A stretch of 64,000 nt of DNA, from NCBI GenBank assembly GCA_024364735.1, contig JAGFNQ010001138.1, forward strand, positions 254,077-318,076, in the 5' to 3' direction. The DNA comes from Boesenbergia rotunda (lineage: Eukaryota; Streptophyta; Magnoliopsida; Zingiberales; Zingiberaceae). The position numbers and the translations under genes are program-made. This document shows, piece after piece, positions 36,001-45,278 of this stretch (position 1 is the stretch's first letter; the number at the start of each line of letters is the position of its first letter). The notes beneath the pieces were generated by a model, which saw only the letters and a list, made by a program, of their open reading frames with translations, did not search any database and was not told the DNA's origin.

Positions 36001-39000
36001 AGCCATTGATCAATTTAGGGTTGTTGAGAGGTCGGCGTCAGGAATAGGCGCCGGAATACGCACGCGACGAAGGAGCCTTTAGCGTTCGACGGAGGAAAGT
36101 ACACTGCGGAGAACAGCACACGACGTGCGACGACGTGCAGGAAGAAGCCTTCAGCGCACCTGAAGATGGAGGTCGCAAGTCGAGGAAGAAAAGGAAGGGT
36201 TGCTTTGCGCGAGTAGGTCATGGAAAGCGACGCGATCGAGTGCAGAGAGAACGCGATCACGTGTGGAGAGCGATGCGTCGGAGCTCGCGACGCATGCAGG
36301 AGAAGAACAGCAGCTTCGGCTTCTTTGGAGAACAACAACTTTGGTTTCTCTGGAGAACAGTAGCATCGCGTGCAAGAGAAGAACAACAGTGTCGCGAGGA
36401 AGAACAACAGCGTCGCGTGGAGAGAGGAGAAAAGAGAAGTCACGAGCAGGACAATTCGCGAGAGGGAAAAAAGAAACGGATCGGCCAAGATTTAGGGCAA
36501 AAGAGAATTTTAGGGTAAAGGAAAAACTTAAACCTTACGCTCTGATACCATGTTAAAAAATTCCTTTCATCAAATATTACAAGATATAAGCCCTATGTAT
36601 ATACAAAGTTAGGACATATTCTAAGAAATAATTAGAACTCTATTCTAGGAAATAAATCAGGATTCTATTCTAAGGACTAATTTGTATTTTAGGTAAAATA
36701 AATTAGGATACATCAAATTATCCCTAGCTATATTTATAATGTTCTAACAAGTGTAATAACTAAATATAGACTATACATGCTGTAAAAAGTTTGAAACTGG
36801 TTTGGAATTAGTTGGGCAAACTTCTGTCATCTTTCAGATATAGAAATAATCGGTTTTCTGGTTTAGGTTATTCTTTTAGTTATATCTTAAGAAAAATTTA
36901 GTTTGAATTATCTCACAAACCCAATAAGTTGAACTGGAATCATTAAGGGTTGACTTGGAATGACTTTGAATTTTTGAGCATTCAACTTAAATTTTCAATT
37001 ATATTTTGTATCATATAAGTCAAACACTACTTATTCCATATAACATTTTAAATTATTCAAGCATTATCTAATGCAGATAATATACTAAATATTTTAAAAC
37101 AAATATGTTAGGATCAATTGATTATCGTTCTAACAAATAACTTAATTATTCCATAATGCAATAACATGTAGTTGTTATAGATATATTAATTGAAGTATTA
37201 AACATGATCATAATTTCCCTCGCCCTCTAATTATATTTCATAACATGTTCAATAATTAAAATTGATAATTATTTTAATTTGTATCTCATAATAGTTACTT
37301 TGTTTTGATGATTTCAAATTTTCAATTCATGAAGGTTGATTTCAATCCCACACACACGAGTTATAAATAGTTATTTTATGAAAACAAAGGAACAAAAAAT
37401 GTACCTGATTTATGTTTCCTGGAAATGGAGAAAAACCTGTCTCACAATTCACATCACCATCAGCATGCCCAGTTGCTTGAAGCAATGGATCCAGCTGATT
37501 ATATTCCACATTTATGACCATTGACCTCCCTGCAACAATTGTCATTCATTTACTACAAGTCACAAGAAATCAAATGAATGTCAAAATAGTACAATTGTTG
37601 ATCTCTATAAATGAAATGAAAACTTGAAAAGAGCATCGGTTTTCCTGTAGATTGAATAACTAGAGAAGACTGAAATACCATCAGTGTGAGTAAGCTTTGT
37701 TATTCCTCCGATAGCTTCCTTGGCCTTCCTAGGAACAGCAAGAGAATTGACATGATAACCCTTTGTCACGCTAACTCCCAAGGAAGCTGGAATTGCCTAA
37801 ATTAATGAGAGAGTGAACAAAAGCATTTGTTATTGGTAAGACCAACATATACCTAGTGGTGAAGTTTAAATTCACTTAAGTACTGGGAAATCAACCTTAA
37901 AGAGTAGCCCATTAGTATCTTGGAAGAACAGGACCCACTTTATGCCTTGCTGTTTCCTAAAATAAGAAAAAAGAGATGTACTTAGAAAACATTCAACTGC
38001 CCTTGAACAGATGAGAGGCAGTGTAATTAGAAGGCAACTATACTTACTTATAGAGGGCTAGCTTACAAGAAAAAGAAAGAGAAGAAACATCAAAATTAGA
38101 TAATTGATCAAATTAGCAAACCATTTATTGAGAAGTCCACTGGAATAAAGCAGTGCATGCACATCGCCATGACCATGAGGCTTTGTCTGGATAATAATGA
38201 ATAATAGCAGTAAGGAAAAAAATCTCTGTGAAAGTGTAAACTTATTCCTCAATTAAGATAAAAAAGAAAATAAAGCACATAAATGCTCCAAAAACGAGAT
38301 ATCATTCAAGATGAGCAACAAAATTTTCCACAAACTTAAACCAAAAGAAGAGTACAACAAAGAATATGGAACACTGGAAGTACCTGAATTTTGTATTTGT
38401 CATTGGGATCAAATGCTAACCTTGCATCATTATCATCTAGGCAGGCTACTTTTTCCTAAAATACGCATCACAGCACATTCAGTTAAACATGATAACGCCT
38501 ACACCTTTATGTAAATAACTAATAAATAGTTACTTGTGGCCACCTGCTTAAGTAATGTCACTTGCGTGGATTTCATTCCGAAATAATTGTTTGATTCCAG
38601 CAGCTTTATCGTTGGTGCATGAGTGTCATCAGAAGTCATCAGCACTAAAGGAATCTCTGATTGACATTGATCTACAAAAATTAATAGGACCCACAATAAG
38701 CTGCAGTAATTCTAAGCAATCCATAAAATCATATTGAAAAATTGCAAGTTATGTTAAAATAAATAATCCTCATAATAGCTAATGAATAGTACAGTATTTA
38801 GATTCAAACAAGCAAAAAGATAAAAAACACACACACAGATTAGAGATGGTACAATAATAAACACTGAGAAATTTTAATATTAATAAATATTAGCGAATAG
38901 CAATCATGTCTTAACATAGTTACAATACATATTCTACAACATTTTCGCCAGCACTACCACACCAAGACCAATAGCATAAAGGAAGCAAGGATAAGAATTT

Positions 39001-42000
39001 GTCATTGAAAATTTTAGAAGAATCGTAAATAAAAGGTTTAGCAAATATGCAATGTAGTGTTAGGGTAAATTCCTGATGAAAACGCATGCATGGATGGTAA
39101 ATTGTAGTAGTTATTGCTCTAAGTATATTGCTATCATCATCAAAAATGTCAATCCAAATTATTTGGAGTTACAAAGATCCTTTCCCTCCATTGAACTCTA
39201 TGCAAATCCATATTTCTAGTAATATTCAAATCTCTTAAGTACTTATTATGTAACCGATGTATCCATACTATTCAAATTAAAATAGCTTGATGCAAATGAT
39301 GCATAAAACTGTAAAACAATTGTATATTTGTAAAAATAGATGCAGAAAGTAGAATAAAAGCATGATAAATGAAGGTATTAGTTTCTCATTAGGGTAGAAG
39401 GTTCGGCCTAATAAAGTAAGTATATTTCACATTCTGATGGACTAAAGAAAAGAAGTTAATTGAGTTCCTAAAAAATATTAATTAAATTCAAAGATTTCCC
39501 CATTTTTGTTTATGAAATATAAATCCTTGCCAAATCTAAAATTTTATCGAACAAAACAACAATTTAGATTATATATATATATATATATATATATCTGCAA
39601 ACCTTGTGCTAGTCTACAACTAGACTCCTGCAGAGCTAGAATAGATTCTATGTAGTGCTGAATAAAGCATCGGCCAGTGGTGGTCTCTATGGGGAGAGCC
39701 AACTGCAAAAGAAATGAAGCATTTTAAGGATTAAAAATACTAAAGAATTTGTTGTGGTTTTCTTCAGGAGCAAAAGAACATCTTGTGACAAGGGAATTAA
39801 GACTACTAAGAGGTATTGTTTTATATTTATCATATCAGTCTATCATAATGAACCCAAAATAGCTGACTATTTAAGCAAGTTAGGCATTATCTGAAATGGC
39901 TGGATCAAACAGCAACCAAACGAACTGTAATACAATAAGCACATACTTATATGCCAGTGCCAGTAATGCTTCTGGTTCACCCTTGCAATGTTAGCATGCA
40001 TCTATGAGTTTGCAAATGGCCAAACCAAGGTTGTAAAAATCGCTAGGCGGTAGTCGGGCGGAGGACTACTGCCTAGCGCCTAGTCGGGCGCCTAGGCCGA
40101 CTTTTATAACAATGGGCCAAACACAGCAAGCTCGTGTATTTTTATTGCAGACTTTGTTGATTCTACTTAACAAGAGTTCAAGGTCATAGAAATTACTCGG
40201 TCTTAAGATCAAATCAGAAACATATTGAAGCAGGCTATTTGGAATGTAATAAAGTCTATCCACATGGGAATATGAACTCTTACTTTAATACCCTTGTATC
40301 CTAGACGTTCACCAAGGCCTCCTGCAACAAGAACAAATGCTGATTTCCTGGCTTCTTTAATGCCAGCCTCTTCCAACCTGATGAAGTTATCATCACCAAA
40401 TGTCAGAACTTGTCCTGACGGTACCTGCAAAAGAACATAAGTCCATCAGCCAATTCACTTTTACTTGACACCTACTCATCTCAATTGTTTGGAGCAAAAA
40501 CTGTTATGTTATCAATAATAACACAGATTTTTTTTAATAATAATCAGACACAAAATATGAAAGCTACCTTTTTTAATCGTCTACTCTCGTGTTAATGTTA
40601 TCTTCATCAATATACAAATCGAGCTATCTAAAGATATTATTACTTTCAAGAATTTCTAATTGTATCATGTGAATTGTTCCCTCCTTTTCTAATCACTGAA
40701 ACTAATTTTCATACAATTATCATAATTTTACTCACTTTAAATTATTCTTTTCTAATTTTTCAAAATTCAAGCTTTGGTTTATTTCATTTACAATCAACAC
40801 AATATTGTTTGCAAATAATACACACCAAGGAAACTCATCTAGAATATGACTAGTAAGTTCATCTGATAGTGTTGTACAAAAGGTAAGGCTTTCAAAGTTA
40901 AGCCTTTGATGTAAAAGGATCAGAAATTGTCAATCAAGGATTTGGCATTCGACAAGATCTGCATTGGGTTTGATAGCCTCCTCGCCCAATCTGAGATTCA
41001 GTGGCAGCATCCGTAGGAGGTAATTGATCTTGACCCTCTATCTCGCCAAGAGTTCTTCCTGTGCATAACCTCATTCCATGTCATTGCAAGAGCAATGGCT
41101 CATTGAATTTGTTGATAATATTGATGATGAGATTGTTGTTGGTACTTAACTAAGATGGGGTCTAGAAAATTGGCCATTACTAAGCCCCCTAGTTGTTGAA
41201 CACCAAAAGGGTTCATGGGGTCATATGCCCTGATGCAAGTTTAGTGGTAGGGTTCACAAGGGAGGAAGGAGTCGAGAGAGTATAAAACAGCCTCAAAGGA
41301 GGAGAAATCGAGTTGGTGAAGGAGAATATACATGGGTCATGGTTGCAAGAAGGAGAAGTTGACCATCAATTGGATGGCACGTGGGACATTGTTGTAGATA
41401 TGGAGTGATGATGGGGATAATAGATTCCAACATTATAACTCAATGACTAAATATTGCCATGTGGGACCAAACCTCTATATTCTAACACTTAATTCTAACA
41501 GATATGAATGTTAACGATGAATTATTTAAATACACAAAAGAACAAATACTCACCGAAGGAGTAAAGCCATCATATGGATTTTTACCAACTTTTGAATCTG
41601 CTAAGAGCCTCTTTGCATTCTGAATATATGAACTCAAACCACCAGGATAACTTGAATTGAGCCTAGCAACCTAAAAATATTCTGTTAAGTGATAGATAAA
41701 GGAGAACAGATGAATTTAGCAATGACATTAGACACAAGAATGAATAGAAGTTTGTAGTTTACTAATCGATCTGACAAATTAAAGAAATAAAATAAATATT
41801 TATAATCATATGCACAGAGTTCTTCTCATATCTTTTCAAAGGTTTTGTTCTTCTCTCCTAGGTCAGCTACATGCTAATTTCAAAAACCATATAGCATCAA
41901 GATAAACTTATTTGGATATTTCAAAGCGGTTACTTTTTTAGAAAAGTGAAAAAAAATACAAGTTTGATGAATAAAAATCCACTTCAGTGGCCTTTTGCCA

Positions 42001-44003
42001 TCGTACTGAATTGACAAGACGTCTTACGCTTCAGTTTTCATTTTGCTCATGTATCTGCGTGTTTAAGTGAGAAATTTATCCACAAACATTACTTGTATTG
42101 CAGACCTGAGTTGTTAGGATAGTAACTGCTCTAAAACAAACTATGGTTTCTGAGAATAGTGTACATGTAGATTAAAGCTCATATTATAAACAGGCAGTTT
42201 TAAATATGGCCCTTATTAAAATTTTGGCACTTATGTCAGAGGGATTATGAAATTGATCACATCATTAATACACACATAAACAGTATATGACCAGCATAGA
42301 TAACCTGCTCAAAAAAATCCTTTTTCTTCCCATCATCAACACCTGGCTCTGGCCAATGCTCAAATAGATGTTTCTGTCCTTCTAGTAATAACATCTTTGC
42401 AAGCTCAATCTAGAGAAGTGACAAAACAACATGGAAGTAAAATAAGATTTCAGCAATTATTTTGTTAAATGTTGATTAAAAATATAAAATCAGAGTACAG
42501 AATTATTAAAGGTAAAAAGAGAGTTTTTTTTTTTACAGACATTTCTGACGCCTAACTTTTTCTCAGCACATTGACAATTTGTTGTAGTTACCAGAACCAA
42601 TTACTCCTAGGGAGGTAGACCATCTAACCTAAAGGCAAGGTAAAATAAATACTTTAATTTGCATCAGAGGTGTCAGCAAGCTACCTCCGAAGATCCAGGC
42701 AGTGCAGATACTTCAAACATATGAAGCAAAGCCAGTTAGACTGCTAGGAAGTAGGCAATAAATAATAAATCATGATAACAAGAGCTCAACACTATATATA
42801 TATATATATATAAAAGGGAGCCAACTAGCTTCTATGAGGGATCTATGTTTCCCAATAAAATTCTGACATTCCTCGTCAAATCAAAATAACAGAAACTCAT
42901 GGCCATGGACTGACAAAAAATTTCAAATGAGAAAACCTGAGTCCATAGATAACATACAATCTCTCTCAAGGATAAAAAAAAACAACAGAAAAACTTTCAC
43001 CATAAAGACTTAATAGCCACTTAAAAAAGAAATAATAAATAATAACAATAAAAATATATTCTCCACCATATGCCCTATAGAAAAGATAGATTGAAATCTG
43101 AAACAGAAAGGTTAGCATGATAAGGATTTCAAAATCCTCACCTAAACAGATTAGATTGGACGGATGGTGCACTCTAAGGGAAAGAAGAACAGAGGAAGAA
43201 CAAATGGATAAGCAGTTTATGATAACAATTTCTCATCCATTACCAAAACAAAAATGATGGACAACGTGAATTTTTAACGTGAAAATCAACGTGAATGACG
43301 TGACACTCTAATTGTAGCGATCCTCGACGGTTCACTGTGCCAGGTTATAGTTTTGTTCGGTTCGGCCGCCGTCAGTGTCCAAGCGGCAATCGAACGTGTA
43401 CACAAAAAGTGTCACGTCATTCACGTTGAGTTTCACGCTATATTTTCACGTTCTCTATCATAGCTCTTACCAAAATCGTTTCAATCACCAATGAGAATAT
43501 AATTTCGATTGAACCCTAAAAAATGTATTTTTGGAGAAAAATGCAGAAAGCTACAACTATTCTCCGAATCCGAACGGGAATCGACATTTAATCCAAGTAA
43601 CTTTGAAGGAAATGTAAAAATGTCATCACCTACTAACAAAACAATAACGTAGGCCAAAAAAAGATCAAGGTATGTCTCTACTTTCTGTAAAAAAACATTC
43701 GAGTTAAGTACACGCAGAGGAGCTTGTCGCCAACGGCACCATTTCTAGTTTTCTTAGTGCAAAGATGAGAATTTTTCACGAAAATCCAAATCCAAAGTGC
43801 CGAATAAACTGGACCCAATCTAAACAACAACGATTTTATCTTTCCGTTCAATTATTGTTTTTAAAAAGGCTAAGAGCGCTTGAAACCTGCTCCGGCGAGA
43901 GGACCGTCAGATTCTTCTGGAGATTCGGGACGGCCGCGGCCCAACCATCGTCGTCCCCTGAGAAGATCAACCCGGACAGCTTCTCGGCAGCAGCAACGGC
44001 CAT
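21025..44003 (-). CDS. USP: UDP-sugar pyrophosphorylase, 17 exons over 23 kb
   Basis: The cytosolic enzyme converts sugar-1-phosphates and UTP into UDP-sugars (UDP-glucose, -galactose, -glucuronate and others), the salvage route to cell-wall precursors. Exons in order: 43887-44003, 42305-42409, 41554-41670, 40284-40424, 39603-39702, 38544-38671, 38384-38455, 38122-38186, 37896-37956, 37679-37796, 37405-37529, 30864-30940, 30209-30314, 28883-28942, 21913-21993, 21260-21490, 21025-21165. All junctions are GT-AG and the phases agree. The total is 1845 nt, i.e. 614 residues, the length I recall for plant USP. The nucleotide-binding loop VAGGLGERLGY is at 146-156. TKPHGHGDVH, NVEYNQLDP and NPYHSATSGEMAIYKANS are family blocks. 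The start MAVAAAEKL precedes the conserved NLQKNL. Introns 1, 4, 11 and 14 carry transposons. No inactivating change was seen. Confidence 0.95.
22201..22412 (+). mobile_element. tRNA-derived SINE in USP intron 14
   Basis: The 212 bp insert has a tRNA-like head with A-box-like TGGTGCAGCGG and B-box GGTTTGATCCC, a tRNA-unrelated GC-rich body, and flanking duplications AAAACAAAATTTGG (22187-22200) and AAAACAAAATTTTGG (22413-22427). It is antisense to the host gene. No long poly-A or poly-T tail is evident beyond the TATAAAT end. Confidence 0.85.
23457..23992 (-). repeat. 3' LTR of the Gypsy element (536 bp)
   Basis: Begins TGATG and ends CATCA on the plus strand. It aligns along its whole length with 28143-28700, differing by scattered substitutions and by a short internal duplication (AAAACTTAAAAGACTC unit) present only in the other copy. 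The divergence indicates an old insertion. Confidence 0.92.
24060..24200 (-). pseudogene. Chromodomain at the integrase C-terminus of the Gypsy element
   Basis: The minus strand encodes DHEIVSEKGSG followed by KYLIKWKTRPLSECTWI, the aromatic and Trp pattern of chromoviral chromodomains, and then a TAG. In chromoviruses this domain directs integration to particular chromatin. Confidence 0.8.
24464..24993 (-). pseudogene. Gypsy integrase with internal core deletion
   Basis: The frame contains DLSKDFVLGLPKTIRGHDS joined directly to EVVNRNLGDLLCCLVGDHVT. In Gypsy integrases about 70-80 residues with two of the three catalytic acidic residues normally lie between these blocks, so the core is missing. 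Upstream (24793-24993) the zinc-binding part is broken by stops. Confidence 0.8.
25112..25348 (-). pseudogene. Gypsy RNase H, C-terminal part
   Basis: Contains FLTRIDTFVIKHISGVENKAADALSR-type sequence (KHISGVENKAADALSRV), the end of the RNase H domain. The preceding part (25360-25630) is in several frames. Confidence 0.75.
25639..26157 (-). pseudogene. Gypsy reverse transcriptase
   Basis: 172-codon uninterrupted frame with YQFPIPRLYDMLDMLAG, FSKIDLKSGYHQIRI, VMPFGLSNAPSTF and the active-site motif YFDDILIFSK, then FLGFVVS and VKAIQEW. It is the best preserved part of the element and classifies it as Ty3/Gypsy. Confidence 0.92.
27130..28112 (-). pseudogene. Gypsy gag
   Basis: Starts at the ATG at 28112 (MSTRSGRSFRR), 30 bases inside the 5' LTR. 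After frame breaks, 27340-27585 carries the gag core (YYDKLCDQLINLKQNHLSMA, EYMQKFDELKTRNQIVED). A degenerate zinc knuckle (CFKCQQLSH) follows near 27150-27175. No intact frame. Confidence 0.8.
28143..28700 (-). repeat. 5' LTR of the Gypsy element (558 bp)
   Basis: TGATG...CATCA ends, target-site duplication CATAT outside, primer site just inside. Longer than the 3' LTR by a tandem duplication of a 16-24 bp AAACTTAAAAGACTC-containing unit. Confidence 0.92.
28943..30208. other. USP intron 13, possibly with decayed repeat
   Basis: 1266 bp without a gene. The part from about 29290 to 29960 is less AT-rich and reads like LTR or TRIM-type sequence (several TCATCTC/CTCATTT blocks), but I found no terminal repeats or duplication, so this is only a suspicion. 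Confidence 0.35.
31512..31716. mobile_element. hAT-type MITE in USP intron 11
   Basis: 205 bp with terminal inverted repeats CAATGGCAGAGCC... and ...GGCTCCGCCCTTG (complement CAAGGGCGGAGCC) and a perfect 8 bp target-site duplication TTTGCATC (31504-31511 and 31717-31724). An 8 bp duplication with CA-N-GG-like ends is diagnostic for hAT. No coding capacity. Confidence 0.88.
31734..31933 (-). repeat. 3' LTR of the intronic Copia element
   Basis: TGTTAAAGAATTT...ATTGTAACA, matching 36551-36749 base for base apart from about 12 substitutions and two small indels. Confidence 0.93.
32030..33574 (-). pseudogene. Copia reverse transcriptase and RNase H
   Basis: Pieces in order on the minus strand: RT entry (PEWKQAMLDEM, about 33500); RT core 32769-33149 with MDIKDAFLHGDLLEEVYMEQ and the active site YVDDIVITGS; RNase H 32030-32510 with VVGYSDADWASSFTDRRSIS and the CDNQ/HIEVDCHF end. 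The frame is interrupted near 33160, 32640 and 32310. Confidence 0.88.
33705..34829 (-). pseudogene. Copia GAG-pre-integrase and integrase
   Basis: 34497-34829 has the pre-integrase pattern (HAQLGYPGLDKLKQ, CESCQLGKH) and the start of the core (ALVYSDV). 33705-34274 has the end of the core and C-terminus (CPHTPQQNRVAKRKNRHLLE, FWDDVVLTVCYLINRMPS, GSICFAHA). The two lie in different frames, and part of the core between 34280 and 34490 is disrupted. Confidence 0.85.
34848..36006 (-). pseudogene. Copia gag and protease
   Basis: The ATG at 36006 starts MATSDTPKSDISIFTNH, followed by a PLSFEQLDGKNYSSWASHIEL-like gag block. Several frame changes lead to 34848-35333 with a degenerate zinc-knuckle region (RPGHMIDKCWSLHGRP) and the protease motif WILDSEAIDHI, where the usual DSGA has become DSEA. 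Confidence 0.8.
36551..36749 (-). repeat. 5' LTR of the intronic Copia element
   Basis: TGTTA...TAACA ends; the primer site lies directly at its left edge on the plus strand. The leader between primer site and gag (36007-36539) is GC-rich and has long chance frames on the plus strand. Confidence 0.93.
40026..40114. mobile_element. 89-bp hAT micro-MITE in USP intron 4
   Basis: Ends CAAGGTTGTAAAAATCG and CGACTTTTATAACAATG form an imperfect inverted repeat; the middle is a GC-rich palindrome of CGCCTAGGCG-like blocks. Perfect 8 bp duplication GGCCAAAC on both sides (40018-40025 and 40115-40122). Confidence 0.87.
40860..41470. other. Possible decayed repeat in USP intron 3
   Basis: This part of intron 3 (40425-41553) is clearly less AT-rich than its surroundings. 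Minus-strand pieces such as FGVQQLGGLVMANFLDPI look protein-like but are cut by stops. No termini found; the identity is open. Confidence 0.3.
43249..43466. mobile_element. Mutator-type MITE in USP intron 1
   Basis: 218 bp with terminal inverted repeats of about 60 bp; the inner 50 bases (ending CAACGTGAATGACGTGACACT) match with few differences, the outer ones less well. A perfect 9 bp target-site duplication TTACCAAAA flanks it (43240-43248 and 43467-43475). A 9 bp duplication and long inverted repeats are typical of Mutator-like elements. No coding capacity. Confidence 0.88.
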
Positions 44004-45278
44004 CTCGAAGGCGAAGAGGAGCGAGATGAGCGCGGAAGGAAGCGGAATATGGAAAGAGTCGTCCGCTCCACGCGACTCCCTATCACACGGGATACATGGA
44101 CAACTGTAGGAAGAACAAGAGCCGGCGGGATCTTCTCCAATTCGGCAAACAAAAAATAGCCTCCTCATCTAGTCCCTCCCTTAGACTAATGAACGGCCTA
44201 GATGTAAGTCTGGTGGTAGATATCGGTCCTGATCCGGATTGGAAACATCGAATGATGAGTAGTGATTGGCGGGGATTCCCATACGACGGTTCTGGAATAG
44301 CGCCGTTCGAACCGCATCTGAGTGGAATTTGAATGGAATAAATTATTTTTAATTTATTAGAATTTTAAAATAAAAAAAATCCATTAACGATTATTTTATT
44401 GAATTACTTTTAAAAAATGGTAGTAAATATAATTAATAAATTTAAGTGAGTTTCGTGATGGGACATGAAGTCGTTCGTTATTAAAGGGGGAGGTGCCTAA
44501 TTATGATATATTGACGGTGGAGTTATTTTTGGAAATTTTTCATAAAGGCAATTAGGGGAATAATTAAAAAGAAAATTAAAACAAATAAATTGATTTCCTT
44601 TCTTAAAACTAAAAAAAGTTTCGTCAATGGAATTTTTTTTAATCAAAGGGCATAAATCAGTTTTTTTCTGAAATTATTCCATAATTAAATTTGTTTTTAT
44701 ATTATAAATTTAAATTTGATTTTCATAAATTAAAATTTTGTTTATTATTGGACAGTTAATAGAGATTATAAAATTATTTGTTATATTCTTCTCCTTGTTT
44801 TTCTTTTATAAAAATATAAATCTTTTGCATGAATTTAAATTTATATTCACATTTTATTGATGTAATTTTTAGATTAATAAATATTTTATAAATTTGATTA
44901 GAGATGTGCTTATTTATAATTTTATGAAATTAAGATGTACCCTATTAACCTAATTTTTGTTGAATCAAATTAGAGTTTCAGTTCATATTAAATTAATTTT
45001 ATAAAATATTATTTAAAAAGTTAAATTTAGAATGTATTTAATGCCATGATTTTAAAAACTTGGAGCGCTTTTTCCATTTTTAAATAAAATATTGAACCAT
45101 CAAATATTTAAAAAATAAAAATAAATGCTCTTCTAAGGATCCAAGTTTCATAATCATCAAACTAGAGATTTAGGTTTGTCTAGTAAAACTCGGTCATAAT
45201 TATAAAATCTCCCAAAGCACAATAACCATCAGACTTAGAACAGAAGCCCTTAGAAAATAGATTGTTTTTGGATCCAAA
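44004..45278. other. USP promoter region and intergenic DNA to RPP3
   Basis: 44004-44340 is moderately GC-rich and should hold the USP leader and core promoter; no clear TATA box was found. 44340-45180 is strongly AT-rich without a gene. From 45180 the RPP3 3' untranslated region is expected. Confidence 0.5.

Larger units (their letters stand above)
31734..36749 (-). mobile_element. Ty1/Copia LTR retrotransposon with short LTRs in USP intron 11
   Basis: Complete 5.0 kb structure: 200 bp LTRs at 31734-31933 (3') and 36551-36749 (5'), near-identical duplications AGTAT (31729-31733) and AGTGT (36750-36754), primer site TGGTATCAGAG next to the 5' LTR (36540-36550), and purine tract TTGAGGGGGAG next to the 3' LTR. 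Gag starts at 36006; then protease, integrase, reverse transcriptase and RNase H on the minus strand, broken by several stops. About a dozen substitutions plus two indels separate the LTRs by eye, around 6 percent, so the insertion is old. Same orientation as the host gene. Confidence 0.93.

Noticed and set aside
35102..36556. Several plus-strand frames of 70-127 codons
   Set aside because: They lie opposite the gag and leader of the Copia element (31734-36749) and contain no domains.
43765..44109. 114-codon plus-strand frame
   Set aside because: It is antisense to USP exon 1 and its leader; the minus-strand reading carries the conserved NLQKNL block.
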